Assembly (NCBI GenBank): GCA_047633055.1 | Contig: JBLIEI010000011.1 | Location: 1-64,000, forward strand | DNA length: 64,000 nucleotides | Reading direction: 5' to 3' | Source of the DNA: CALJFL01 sp047633055 | Lineage (GTDB): Bacteria > Pseudomonadota > Gammaproteobacteria > Pseudomonadales > Halieaceae | Shown: positions 8,081 to 17,121 of the stretch, in pieces | Layout of the letters: every line of letters begins with the position of its first letter | Position numbering within the stretch: the first letter of the stretch is position 1 | Translations under genes and position numbers: made by a program | Notes under the pieces: generated by a model | Told to the model about the DNA's origin: nothing | Seen by the model: the letters and a program-made list of their open reading frames with translations, nothing else | The model's database searches: none

Positions 8081-10468
8081 CTATTCGAAGGCGTATTTGA
8101 CGCTTATGCCATAAGTTCTCGGAGTGTTCGGATAGCCGCTAAAACTGCCAGTCTGCGCCACCGAGGGGAAGGTCGATTGCAGGTACTCATCATTATTGAT
8201 GTTTCTACCAAAGAGATTAAGTTCCCAGCCGTTGTTGAAGTACATACCCAGGCTGGCGTTGAACTCATTGACCTCACGGGTAGAGAGTGATTCGGGAACA
8301 TTGTCGTTAACCCGGTGCTCATCCTCGTAAACATGCTCCAGTCGCACGAAGGCATCTGCCCATGTGCCGACGACGAAGTCGTAGGTGATCGAGGTGTTCG
8401 CCGCATATTCGGGGATGCCCGAGGGGACCTCGCCAGAAAGGTCTACTACGGTACCGCCTATGCCTGCTGCCCCTTCAAAGCTGTCATACAGCGGGTCGAG
8501 GTAGGTGACGGCGAAGGCGACTTTCAGATTATCGGTAGCGTACCAGTTGAGATCGAATTCGAGACCTTCAACAGATTGCTTACCAGCATTGGCTAGATTA
8601 AAGCCGGTACCGGTGAATACATTCGATTGGAAGCCATCGATCTCCTGAGCGAAGACTGCCACGTTGAAGGTGACTGAATCGTAGCTCGCTTTCAAGCCGA
8701 TTTCGTAGACGGTCGACTCCTCAGGTCCTGCAAAGCGAGTTCCTGACGAGAGGTTGTTAACCAGTAGACCCGCTTCGCCCAGCGCGGGAACATCCGCGTC
8801 TAAAGGCCGGGAGTCGCGGGACAGGTTCCAGGAGGTGGCCTTGAAACCGGTACTCACGCCGGCATATACGTTGATGTCTGCATTGAGATCCCAGGCTAGT
8901 CGCAGGGTGTAGGTGGTGTCGTCATCCTTCGATTTACCATCCTCAACCGAGTTGGGGTAGCTGAGAAACGGAGGTAGGAATTGGAGTGGCTTTAGTGCTG
9001 CGAGAAATTCCGGTAAAACAACGGCGGAGAATACGTCGTTGGAGACAAAGTTCACGGCCACTTCCTTCTCCGACTCTGTGTAGTTCAACCCTAGCGTCAG
9101 GGTCCAGTCATCGGCAAACACATAGTCTGCCTGGGCAAACAAAGAAAGGGTGTCATCGTCTAGCGACGATACCTCTGATGGGAAACCTGTGCCTTGCTCA
9201 AAGAAAGTGCCAGGGTCAAAGCCTAGTAGCCCCTCAGCGAACGTAACACCTCCACCCGATAGTATGTCGGCATAGGGCCGGAATTGATCGCCGTAGCCGA
9301 ATGCGCCGTCGATTTCGACTTCTTCAGTGAAGTAAAATGCGCCTACCATCCAGTTCAGGGGCCCGTCACTGGCAGAGGTCAAGCGCACCTCCTGCGTAAA
9401 GGTGTCGATCTTGGTGTCGGTCTGGTTTGCCAGGTTTGGATCAACTAGCCGCGCGCTGGTGTAATCCACATCGCCATTTTGGAACTGATCCAGTGTTCGA
9501 TAGGCCGTGATTGAAGTCAGGGTCACACTGTCGAGATCGTAGGTGACTTCGAGTGACACGCCCGAGGTATCAATTTCAGTGACTGGGTCGAAGTCATAGA
9601 AACCCTCATAGGCGAAGCCATCGTTCGGAACCAGGTCGCCGCCCAGTGCGCGCACGGCGCCCCCTGTGGGGCCGTCTAGCAGGTTGGCTACGCCACAGCA
9701 GATCTCCTCAAGGCCTTCGCTATCAACAATCAGGCGAAGCTCCAGCAGGTCGGTTGGGGCCCAGAGCAATTGGCCGCGGAAGCTCCAGCGATCCATTTCG
9801 TTTTGCTCGGTGCCCAGCGCGTTATTGTCATAATAGCCGTCGCGCTGGTTCATGCTGCCGAACGCGCTGAAGGCCAAGGTATCCGAGATAGGACCGGTCA
9901 CGTCACCTTTGATGATTTGCTGGTTATAGTTCCCAACGACTACGCCAACAGAGCCACTATAGGCGTCAAGATCTGGCCTGGCGGTTACCACATTAATGAC
10001 GCCGGCAGAGGCGTTCTTGCCGAATAGCGTGCTCTGTGGGCCGCGCAGGACCTCAATACGTTCCACTTTTGGCAGGTCAGCCAATGCGCTGCCTACCCGA
10101 GAGCGATAGACACCATCAATAAATACACCCACAGAAGGCTCGATGCCGGCATTATTGGCGCCGTTACCGAAGCCGCGAATAATGAAATTGGTGTTAGCGG
10201 AGGACTGCAATTGGGTGACCCGCAAGCTGGGTACCAAGGTCTGTAGGTCCTTGATGTCCAGCACCATGGCCCGCTCTATTGATTCTGAGCTCACCACGGA
10301 CACTGCTATAGGGATTTCCTGTAGAGTTTGCGCACGCTTGGTGGCTGTGACGATTACCTCCTCTATCTGTGCGAAGGCATTGCCTGAAGACATAGCAGTG
10401 ACTAGCAACACAGCAGCGGCGAGTTTGTTTGAGCGGAAATGCTGTGGGAAAAATGTAGATCTATTCAT
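8081..10468 (-). CDS. TonB-dependent outer-membrane receptor 1
   Basis: A 795-residue receptor: signal peptide of about 33 residues ending NAFA, a TonB box EEVIVTA at 36-42, a plug domain with the VERIEVLRGPQSTLFGKNA motif near residue 105-130, and a long beta-barrel domain. The substrate is transported across the outer membrane with energy from TonB. The barrel resembles the large family found in marine and sphingomonad-like bacteria that take up carbohydrates, aromatics or siderophores; nothing here identifies the ligand. The open frame extends to an ATG at 10513, but the ATG at 10468 is preceded by AAGGA at a good distance and begins a proper signal peptide. No TonB-ExbBD genes are in the window. 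Confidence 0.92.
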   Translation of the reverse strand: MNRSTFFPQHFRSNKLAAAVLLVTAMSSGNAFAQIEEVIVTATKRAQTLQEIPIAVSVVSSESIERAMVLDIKDLQTLVPSLRVTQLQSSANTNFIIRGFGNGANNAGIEPSVGVFIDGVYRSRVGSALADLPKVERIEVLRGPQSTLFGKNASAGVINVVTARPDLDAYSGSVGVVVGNYNQQIIKGDVTGPISDTLAFSAFGSMNQRDGYYDNNALGTEQNEMDRWSFRGQLLWAPTDLLELRLIVDSEGLEEICCGVANLLDGPTGGAVRALGGDLVPNDGFAYEGFYDFDPVTEIDTSGVSLEVTYDLDSVTLTSITAYRTLDQFQNGDVDYTSARLVDPNLANQTDTKIDTFTQEVRLTSASDGPLNWMVGAFYFTEEVEIDGAFGYGDQFRPYADILSGGGVTFAEGLLGFDPGTFFEQGTGFPSEVSSLDDDTLSLFAQADYVFADDWTLTLGLNYTESEKEVAVNFVSNDVFSAVVLPEFLAALKPLQFLPPFLSYPNSVEDGKSKDDDTTYTLRLAWDLNADINVYAGVSTGFKATSWNLSRDSRPLDADVPALGEAGLLVNNLSSGTRFAGPEESTVYEIGLKASYDSVTFNVAVFAQEIDGFQSNVFTGTGFNLANAGKQSVEGLEFDLNWYATDNLKVAFAVTYLDPLYDSFEGAAGIGGTVVDLSGEVPSGIPEYAANTSITYDFVVGTWADAFVRLEHVYEDEHRVNDNVPESLSTREVNEFNASLGMYFNNGWELNLFGRNINNDEYLQSTFPSVAQTGSFSGYPNTPRTYGISVKYAFE

Positions 10469-10862
10469 AGTTCTGTCCTTATCCGTATTGTTTGCTGAGA
10501 TGAGCCTTGTCAATTGCAGTTTCGCCTCACTAGAGGTGAGACGTCAAGATTTATATGATAAATAAATAGGCCTCTTTGGCCTAAGACCGAGCAATAGATC
10601 CCCCGGTCATATTCGCGCTATGTTCATTTTGCAGTGTGCATCCGGTTTCCATCCAACCGACACGAAGACAATAATTCGCGTAGCAGTGTTAAATTAACTG
10701 CTTCCAGCAGACAAAACTAGCGTAAATACTTACAAACCTCACCAACGCAGGGCAAAGATAATGTCATTTGATATTAGTTCTCATACGGATTCGCTCTGGA
10801 TAATATTGAACTGGTGAAGCTTGGCCGTTATTTTCAAAATTTAACGCCACTTAATCTGGCTA
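10469..10862. other. Intergenic region upstream of TonB receptor 1
   Basis: About 390 bases without a credible intact gene. It should contain the promoter of the minus-strand receptor. It runs into the HAD-phosphatase-like remnant that starts at 10863. Confidence 0.35.
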
Positions 10863-10956
10863 GAGCAGAAGGTTTGCTACAAAGCTTTCAAGGAACACGG
10901 GCTGGCCTGGAACTGGACGTGGAGTGACTACCGCAAGATGCTTGTCCAATCTGGAG
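10863..10956 (+). pseudogene. Remnant of a HAD/CbbY-type phosphatase gene
   Basis: A plus-strand stretch translates to EQKVCYKAFKEHGLAWNW followed by TWSDYRKMLVQSGG. This looks like the cap-domain region of CbbY-type haloacid-dehalogenase phosphatases, where an AF.E.GL.W.W....Y..LL...GG pattern follows the catalytic aspartate motif. There is no start codon, no DxD motif upstream (a stop lies in frame just before) and the similarity ends where the DUF1499 gene begins on the other strand. I read it as a decayed fragment. Recognition is from memory of the family pattern. Confidence 0.45.
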
Positions 10957-10965
10957 GGCCCCAGC

Positions 10966-11397
10966 TCACTCAAAACCGGTTGCCAGTTCGCTGCGCAACA
11001 TCTCTACTCGGCGTCGGTTGGTGCCCGTATCTCCAATACCCAGTCGAGACGACGATCGGACATGAATTAAACCGTCGTTTGCCATGAACATTAGCTGCAC
11101 GTCGTCGCGAAATCGCATTAAGGGTGTGGTAACCACAGCCTGCAGAAACTCGCTTTTATCTGCAGTGATTGTCCATCCGTCCTGAAGCGCCAGCCAAGCC
11201 TTCAATTGCTCCCACTCGAATGGCGACGCTTTAAGCGGAGCAATCACCTTGCCGCCGTTTGTTGCCTGGCTATTGACACAGTTTGGCATTGGGCCGCAGG
11301 CCGGCAAAGTGGCGTCTGTCGCTGGCTTTTGTGGAGAACGACTACAACCAGCCAGCAGAACTATAATAAAAACGACGTAGCCGCAGGGTACTTTCAT
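10966..11397 (-). CDS. DUF1499 lipoprotein
   Basis: A 143-residue protein with an N-terminal lipoprotein signal: IIVLLAGC18 forms the lipobox, so the mature protein would be anchored by C18. The rest matches DUF1499: PMPNCVNSQA near the start, a TPLMRFRDDVQLMF central motif, and the IHVRSSSRLGIGDTG...RRRVEMLR C-terminal motif. The function of this family is not established. The start at 11397 is chosen over an upstream in-frame ATG at 11433 because it places the lipobox at a normal distance. The C-terminus abuts a decayed HAD-like fragment. Confidence 0.8.
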   Translation of the reverse strand: MKVPCGYVVFIIVLLAGCSRSPQKPATDATLPACGPMPNCVNSQATNGGKVIAPLKASPFEWEQLKAWLALQDGWTITADKSEFLQAVVTTPLMRFRDDVQLMFMANDGLIHVRSSSRLGIGDTGTNRRRVEMLRSELATGFE

Positions 11398-11721
11398 GGT
11401 CTCTGTCTCGTGTGGGAGTAAATAGTAAAGCAAATGGTAGGGGCGTCAGCGTCATTACAATTACATCTAGCGACTCAGCAGCGTTTTCAAAAATTACACT
11501 ATCGCTTTTTTTTATCAAAAGATATGCGCGTGTGGGCAGCGTGAGAGTGGGATGCCGGTTTATATAGCATAGTAAGTGCTGTCAGTTGTTTGTTATTAGG
11601 GTCATAATCTGGGTCCATGCATTGGCGTCGCACTTTGAGTTGGCGTCCGTGTTTTGGAACTGTCCTTAGGTTGGCTCTATCAGACTTTAGGTTAATGTAC
11701 TTATGATTATGGTGAAACATT
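11398..11721. other. Divergent intergenic region, no gene seen
   Basis: About 320 bases between the DUF1499 lipoprotein and a small lysine-rich gene. I see no supported reading frame in it and no clear operator. Confidence 0.35.
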
Positions 11722-11838
11722 ATGAGCAAAGGACAAGACAAAAAAAAGAACGTTAAAAAGAAACCGCTGTTAACGGCAAAAGAGAAGAAAGCGGCAAAGA
11801 AATCAAAGAAAGGCGACACTAATGTATTAGGGCATTAA
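11722..11838 (+). CDS. Small lysine-rich protein (38 residues)
   Basis: A 38-codon plus-strand frame encodes MSKGQDKKKNVKKKPLLTAK and then a tail rich in KK/EKK/AKK, ending NVLGH. Very short lysine-rich proteins that begin MSKG.D.KKE.KKKP and contain an EK.AAKK core are widespread in gammaproteobacteria, with no known function; a nucleic-acid- or ribosome-binding role is plausible from the charge. GGTGA lies eight bases before the ATG. A hairpin with a seven-base stem begins 12 bases after its stop codon. Too short for usual gene callers, but the family resemblance makes it likely to be real. Confidence 0.65.
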   Translation: MSKGQDKKKNVKKKPLLTAKEKKAAKKSKKGDTNVLGH

Positions 11839-11849
11839 GCGGCCTCTAT

Positions 11850-11871
11850 GCCGAACTTGATTGGGTTCGGC
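11850..11871. terminator. Hairpin after the small lysine-rich gene
   Basis: GCCGAAC (11850-11856) and GTTCGGC (11865-11871) form a seven-base stem with an eight-base loop. It is followed by a run of eleven C rather than T, so it is not a textbook intrinsic terminator. Confidence 0.35.
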
Positions 11872-11873
11872 TT

Positions 11874-11884
11874 CCCCCCCCCCC
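11874..11884 (+). repeat. Homopolymeric tract of eleven C
   Basis: An uninterrupted run of eleven C residues lies about 40 bases upstream of the metallo-hydrolase start. Such tracts are prone to slippage, and in other bacteria they can switch promoters or frames; here it is non-coding as read. Confidence 0.6.
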
Positions 11885-11923
11885 AGCCAGTGAACTACCG
11901 CACCGAACGAATCACGTTTCTCC

Positions 11924-13048
11924 GTGATCTCGCACAGCGGCCCCGAAAATCGACCACTGTTGTCATTGCACAGCTCCATCGTTACGAGGCCTCGTGTGCA
12001 ACGTTTTATTTTAAGCTTATTTTTTGGCGTAATTTTCGCCGTTCTCGCGATGCAAACAGGAAGTGCTCCCGACGAAACTGTTTTCGGTGCCCCCCGTGGT
12101 GGTGATGGACGCTTCACAAATATCGACAGAGAGATTGGCCACGGTACCTTCGCGGTTCGCTTCCCCTTCATACTGCGTCGTCTGGGTACCTACTTCAGGT
12201 CTGGCGAAGGGGCGCCCGAGAGGGTTGCCAACGACGGGTTGTTCCTAAGGGAAAATGCGCGTCACAGTGTTCCGACCGTCACCTGGATTGGGCATGCCAC
12301 CTTACTTGTGCAAATGGAGCGTGTCACATTCCTCACCGACCCAACCTGGTCGAACAGGCCCAGCCCATTGCCGCTTATTGGCCCCGCGCGTTTTGTTGAG
12401 CCAGGGCTGCGGTTGGATGATCTGCCTCCTGTCGACTTCGTGGTCATTTCTCACAATCACTACGACCATCTCGACCTGCCTACCTTACGTTTATTATCAG
12501 CACGCAATTCCGAAACGGTGTTCTATGTCCCCTTGGGTAATGGCGAGCTTCTTCGAAGCCAGGGTGTCGATAATGTCAAGGAACTCGACTGGGGTCAGAC
12601 AGCGGCATTTAAGGGCGTCACTATTCACTGCTTGTCGTCACAGCACTGGAGCAAGCGTAGCCTCACCGATGATCGTAAGGCCCTGTGGTCTTCGTGGGCG
12701 GTTACAGGTGCCGACAGACGTTTTTACTTTGCCGGTGATACGGGTTATTTTTCCGGATTTGAGAAAATAGGTGAGCGCCTTGGGCCATTCGATCTCGTGG
12801 CTGTGCCGATCGGAGCATATGAGCCTAGCGCCATGATGCGTGAATCACATATGAATCCCGAGGAGGCGCTGCGCGCTGCAACTGATCTGCGTGCCGTCCG
12901 CGCAGTGGCCATGCACTATGGTACTTTCGACTTGTCCGACGAGCCGCTGTCGGAACCACCATTGCGTTTCAAAGAGGCGGCAAAGGGCTCGAGCCTGGCT
13001 GATGGCGCTGCATGGACTCTCAACATTGGAGAGACGCGCGAATTCTAG
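11924..13048 (+). CDS. Membrane-anchored metallo-beta-lactamase-fold hydrolase (NAPE-PLD/UlaG-like)
   Basis: A 374-residue protein with a hydrophobic anchor at about residues 27-43 and then a metallo-beta-lactamase domain. The zinc motif S-H177-N-H179-Y-D181-H182 is intact, as are TWIGHATLL before it, AGDTGY (metal-bridging Asp) and MHYGTF (final His) after it. The combination WIGHATLLVQ and SHNHYDHLD fits the group related to mammalian NAPE-hydrolysing phospholipase D and bacterial RomA/UlaG. A phosphodiesterase acting on membrane lipid-like substrates is therefore likely but unproved. The start is uncertain: a GTG just before the hydrophobic stretch has GAGG upstream and would shorten the N-terminus by about 24 residues. 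Confidence 0.82.
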   Translation: MISHSGPENRPLLSLHSSIVTRPRVQRFILSLFFGVIFAVLAMQTGSAPDETVFGAPRGGDGRFTNIDREIGHGTFAVRFPFILRRLGTYFRSGEGAPERVANDGLFLRENARHSVPTVTWIGHATLLVQMERVTFLTDPTWSNRPSPLPLIGPARFVEPGLRLDDLPPVDFVVISHNHYDHLDLPTLRLLSARNSETVFYVPLGNGELLRSQGVDNVKELDWGQTAAFKGVTIHCLSSQHWSKRSLTDDRKALWSSWAVTGADRRFYFAGDTGYFSGFEKIGERLGPFDLVAVPIGAYEPSAMMRESHMNPEEALRAATDLRAVRAVAMHYGTFDLSDEPLSEPPLRFKEAAKGSSLADGAAWTLNIGETREF

Positions 13049-13147
13049 GGCGATACCTCACTCACCGTCAGTGAAACAGGGTCTGTCAGTTGGCGTAGAT
13101 TGCCGCCCATACCGGACCCTATTCGCCAGCAAGCGCCAGCGCTCGAA

Positions 13148-13708
13148 TCACGACCGCTTCCCCGTGAAGCGAGGGTTGTATCTGTATGCGCAGGTCATAG
13201 CACACGCCACCGGCTCGCATTTGTGAGTGCCCCCCTGCGGCAGGCGTTTTTCTGCGATACCCAACTCATCGCGGACCTTTATCACATTGATCAGGCCGCG
13301 GCTTTCCGCGGTGGAGAGGGGGTCGTCGGTGGTGGCAATTTACAGACAGCGTTCACGAACCTGTAATGGCACCGGGTGATTGCTGCCCGGGAGGTTGCGC
13401 GGGAAACCGTCCATCAGTTGCGGCTGCACCGTTGGCAGTAATTCGTCTATGGGTGTAAACGGCATTGCATTCTCATCTGCCAGCTTGCTCTAGAGGGTAA
13501 TGTCCTCCGCATTCAACATGTCGAGCAGTACCTTGCTGGCAGATTGTTTTTTGGCCCTCGCCACGCGACGAGCTTTCGCGAGCATGAGTTGATCCACCAT
13601 GAACTGATCTCAAGGCAGTGAGCGCAGAGTCTCGGTGATGCGCTGGCCGTTGGGCCTTCCCATCGGTACCTGCTCAGTGTCTATTTCCTGTCTTTTGTCT
13701 TCTGTCAT
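13148..13708 (-). pseudogene. Decayed gene of unknown family with three in-frame stops
   Basis: From an ATG at 13708 the minus strand reads as 187 codons, interrupted by TGA, TAG and TAA, one of each. Between the stops the sequence is protein-like (QFMVDQLMLAKARRVARAKK; FTPIDELLPTVQPQLMDGF; ESRGLINVIKVRDELGIAEK), with a plausible amphipathic composition and no long shadow on the other strand. I do not recognise the family. The persistence of one frame across three stops suggests recent decay. The downstream boundary at 13148 is simply the next stop. Confidence 0.5.
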
Positions 13709-13744
13709 AGGGTATAACTATGACGCCCTTTCTGTGTTGCGGGC

Positions 13745-13764
13745 TTGGCCTAGGCCTAGGCCAA
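13745..13764. promoter_or_regulatory. Perfect 20-base palindrome upstream of CoA-transferase gene
   Basis: TTGGCCTAGGCCTAGGCCAA is perfectly self-complementary, made of overlapping GGCCTAGG units. It lies 129 bases before the CoA-transferase/hydrolase start and 36 bases upstream of the decayed gene. It may be an operator for a dimeric regulator or a small cruciform; no regulator gene is adjacent. Confidence 0.45.
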
Positions 13765-13892
13765 TTGAAGTAGGGGGTTAGTTGAGGCCAGAGGGCAGAT
13801 ATCTCTGGCCTCGAAAGTTGAACTTGTCGATACTACAATCCTGACTTGTTTATTCCCTATTTTCCCATGCGATCATCAAAAAAGGTGTACGA

Positions 13893-16037
13893 GTGAGCCA
13901 AGTTCTGGATAGCGTAGAGCAGTGTGTCGAGAAAACGATTGCTGCAGTCGGTAAAAACCTGATCGTCGCCGCTCCGTTGGGACTGGGCAAACCGGTTCAG
14001 CTGATTAATGCGTTCTATAACAGGGCGGCGGCCGACCCGACTATTTCACTGCATTTCGTTACTGCGCTGTGTCTCGAACGTCCAAAACCGGGTAGTCATA
14101 TTGAAGCGAATCTCGCCGGACCTATTGTGGAACGGTTGTTCGGCGACTATGAAGAATTGGCTTTTATGCAGCCCCAGCGCGCGGGCAGTTTGCCGGAGAA
14201 TATCCAGCTCACTGAGGTCTATTTCAAAGCGGGCTCGATGAAGAGCGTGCCAACTGCTCAGCAAAATTATATTTCCAGTAACTACACCCATATCGCTCGC
14301 GACATGTATGCATTTGGGACCAATGTTTTGGTACAGCTAGTGGCGGGCCGCGAGACTGCCGATGGTCTCGAATTGAGTTTGTCCAGTAATCCGGATCTCA
14401 CCTTGGAAATGATTGATAAAGTGGCGGAGAGTGATCGCGCTTTCGTCATGCTGGCTCAGACCCACGATGATATGCCTTTTATGGAGCTTGATGCGCAGGT
14501 TGCCCCTGAGGTATTTGATTACGTGGTGCGTAACCCCAAGTATAACAAGACGCTGTTCGCGGTTCCGAACGCCGCTGTGCCTATACAGGACTATGCCACT
14601 GCGCTGCACGCCAGCACCTTGATTGCTGATGGCGGTACCCTGCAAATTGGTATTGGTGCCCTGGGCGATGCGTTGGCCCACGCCTGTATTGTGCGCCAGC
14701 AGCAGAACGCAGAGTACCGGCAGATTATTGCCGGTTTGACGCATCAGGAGACCACACTGGCGGAGGATTCAGGTCCGTTCGAACAGGGTTTGTACGTGTC
14801 CACAGAAATGTTCGTCAACGGTGTTATGCATCTTATTGAGCGGGGTATCGTCAAACGCAAGGTATACGATCATCTGGCGCTGCAGTTGGGTATTAACAGC
14901 GGCGCAATCAGTAGCCGAATTGATGAGCGCCTTTATGAATATGGCCGGGCGCAAGGGTCGATTCCCGCACGACTGGACCAGACCGCTCTCGATGACTTGC
15001 AGTATTGGGGCATAGTGCCTGCCAACGTGAGTATCAATGGCGATGAGCTGGTTATAGAGGGCGATAGTGTTGACAATGACCTGGATAGCGCCGCAACGCG
15101 CCAGGCACTGATTCAGAATGGTGAACGAGAGCTGCAACATGGCCGTATCCTGCATGGTGGTTTTTTCCTCGGCCCCAGAGACTTCTACCAAAAGCTACGC
15201 GACCTCGACGCTCAGGGCCAGCAACAGATTTGTATGACCGGCGTACGCCGCACCAATCAGTTGTTGCTGGATTACCACCTGTATTGTGCCCAGCGGCAAA
15301 AAGCGCGGTTCATTAACACCGGCATGATTGTCTCTCTCGACGGTTCGGTAGCATCGGACGCACTTGAGGATGGCACTGTGATAAGCGGGGTAGGGGGGCA
15401 GTATAACTTTGTGGCGATGGCCCAGGACTTGCCAGGCGCACACTCCATACTCTGTATACGCAGTACGCGCGGCGAGCGGAAGCACTTGCAGTCTAATATC
15501 GTGCCATATTACGGTTACACGACTATCCCCAAGCACCTTCGCGATGTCGTAGTCACCGAGTACGGGATTGCAGACCTGCGCGGGCAGAGTGACTCACAGA
15601 TTATCAAACGGCTTATCAATATTGCAGACTCGCGGTTCCAAGACAGTCTTCTGGAGTTTGCCAAGGAGCACGGGAAAGTCGAGCGGGAGTACCATATTCC
15701 TCTTGAGGCTCGGCACAACACGCCGGAGCGCATACAGCAGGTGCTGGCACCCTATCAGAATAGCGGTTTACTGCCGGCCTATCCCTTCGGCACGGATTTA
15801 ACAGATGAAGAGATCGCCTTGGCCGAAAGCTTGCGTAAGATCAGGGCGCTTAGTGAAGAGCCTGGACATTTTATTGCGTCGGCTTTTAAAGCACTGCTGC
15901 ACAAGGGGGACGAGGACGCCGCCCGACCTTTTCTCCAGCGCATTCACCTGGAACACCCGGGTACGACCAGGGAATTTTTGGTACAGCAGTTGCTGTTGCT
16001 GGAACTGGAGGAGCGGGGTCTGCTTAAGGCCAGTTAA
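13893..16037 (+). CDS. Acetyl-CoA hydrolase/CoA-transferase family protein
   Basis: A 714-residue protein of the acetyl-CoA hydrolase/4-hydroxybutyrate CoA-transferase family. The C-terminal half contains the family motifs SGVGGQYNFVAMA and VVTEYGIADLRGQ, and an NTGMIVSLDGSVASD segment. Members move CoA between acyl groups through a glutamyl-CoA intermediate, or hydrolyse acyl-CoA. At 714 residues it is longer than the usual 430-650 residue members; the extra lies in the N-terminal half and after the catalytic domain. The start is GTG at 13893 with AAAGGTG upstream. It stands alone on its strand. With the neighbouring SDR, CaiB and hydrolase genes it fits small-acid activation, but its substrate is not visible. 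Confidence 0.82.
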   Translation: MSQVLDSVEQCVEKTIAAVGKNLIVAAPLGLGKPVQLINAFYNRAAADPTISLHFVTALCLERPKPGSHIEANLAGPIVERLFGDYEELAFMQPQRAGSLPENIQLTEVYFKAGSMKSVPTAQQNYISSNYTHIARDMYAFGTNVLVQLVAGRETADGLELSLSSNPDLTLEMIDKVAESDRAFVMLAQTHDDMPFMELDAQVAPEVFDYVVRNPKYNKTLFAVPNAAVPIQDYATALHASTLIADGGTLQIGIGALGDALAHACIVRQQQNAEYRQIIAGLTHQETTLAEDSGPFEQGLYVSTEMFVNGVMHLIERGIVKRKVYDHLALQLGINSGAISSRIDERLYEYGRAQGSIPARLDQTALDDLQYWGIVPANVSINGDELVIEGDSVDNDLDSAATRQALIQNGERELQHGRILHGGFFLGPRDFYQKLRDLDAQGQQQICMTGVRRTNQLLLDYHLYCAQRQKARFINTGMIVSLDGSVASDALEDGTVISGVGGQYNFVAMAQDLPGAHSILCIRSTRGERKHLQSNIVPYYGYTTIPKHLRDVVVTEYGIADLRGQSDSQIIKRLINIADSRFQDSLLEFAKEHGKVEREYHIPLEARHNTPERIQQVLAPYQNSGLLPAYPFGTDLTDEEIALAESLRKIRALSEEPGHFIASAFKALLHKGDEDAARPFLQRIHLEHPGTTREFLVQQLLLLELEERGLLKAS

Positions 16038-16130
16038 GTGTTCAGATTTTTGAAGATTAGGCGCAACGGGCGAGTTGGTGCTGCCAGGTGAACATGCAAA
16101 AATGAATATATTAACAACGGAACTCTTCGA

Positions 16131-17018
16131 CTAAGTATCACTCGCGGAAGTCTGCGCATCGAGTTCAGCAATGGTTTTGGCGACCAGTTCCGGATCTTCC
16201 ATAGGGATAAAATGACTCATGTTGGGTAGGTATATCTCTTTGCCCTGCGGAAGAAGATCGATAAGCCCCTCGTAGGTTGGCGAGCCAGACAAGTTAATCG
16301 CAGCTTGCTCTACAGCGGGCGCACGCATCAGGGTGATCGGTAGTTGTAGTTTCGGCAGCAGGTCGTAAATTTTATCGTTACCCGCCTGGTGCAGGTAAAT
16401 AGCTGCCTCATCTAGGGGGTCACAGGCAAGTTCGAGAAAGTTCTCCCCGGGCACTTCAACCAGTGCATAGGCACAGTAGTCGCGTAACACTTCCGGTTGC
16501 CAGATGCTGAAGGGGAATTTGTCGCGAAAACGTTCGAACATTTCATCGCTGTCGCGCCACCGGTTTTTACGGCGGCTGACCGGGTGCATGTCAGCAGTCA
16601 TGTTGGCGAACTCAGGAGCCGCGTCGTAGCGATCCCGAGGCAGTATTACAGGGTCAATTAACACCAGTGCGCGGAAGCGCTCGATGCGCTCGGCCGCGAC
16701 GCGCGCGGTGAGATGCCCCCCCAGGCTGTGGCCGACGCCGAGTACGTTCTGCAGGTCGAGACGGTCAAGCAGTTGTTCTATATCTCGGGCCATCAGCAAC
16801 CAATCAACATTGCCATGGGCGCCGCTGGCCCCGTGAAAGCGCAGGTCCACTGCGTAGATATGCGCATTGGGTAGCCGCAATACAACCTGGTCCCAGCAAC
16901 GGCTGTGAAAGCCGGTAGCGTGAAGCATCATGATCGGGTCGCCCTGGCCCTCCCATTCGTGAACGACCAGAGTGACATCGTGCAATTTCAATTCGTAAAG
17001 CTTTGGTTGCGTGCGCAA
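16131..17018 (-). CDS. Alpha/beta-fold hydrolase
   Basis: A 295-residue cytoplasmic alpha/beta hydrolase. The oxyanion-hole region is MLHATGFHSR, the nucleophile is S98 in GVGHSLGG, and the late MSHFIPMEDPE segment supplies the histidine. The fold covers esterases, lactonases, C-C hydrolases and epoxide hydrolases and the sequence does not choose between them. The start codon is TTG at 17018, supported by AGAGGT five bases upstream; no ATG fits the family N-terminus. It is divergent from the isochorismatase-like gene that begins at 17122, so the two may be co-regulated. Confidence 0.82.
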   Translation of the reverse strand: MRTQPKLYELKLHDVTLVVHEWEGQGDPIMMLHATGFHSRCWDQVVLRLPNAHIYAVDLRFHGASGAHGNVDWLLMARDIEQLLDRLDLQNVLGVGHSLGGHLTARVAAERIERFRALVLIDPVILPRDRYDAAPEFANMTADMHPVSRRKNRWRDSDEMFERFRDKFPFSIWQPEVLRDYCAYALVEVPGENFLELACDPLDEAAIYLHQAGNDKIYDLLPKLQLPITLMRAPAVEQAAINLSGSPTYEGLIDLLPQGKEIYLPNMSHFIPMEDPELVAKTIAELDAQTSASDT

Positions 17019-17121
17019 GCTGACCTCTGGTCTGTTAAGGGGGTGTCAAAAAATATCTTACACAACTTTGATGATCGTGAGCTACCCTATGTGTTCAGAC
17101 ATCAATATACAGGAAAGTGTT

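Noticed and set aside
11499..11819. 106-residue minus-strand frame
   Set aside because: Antisense to the small lysine-rich gene; the Phe-rich part is the complement of the lysine codons.
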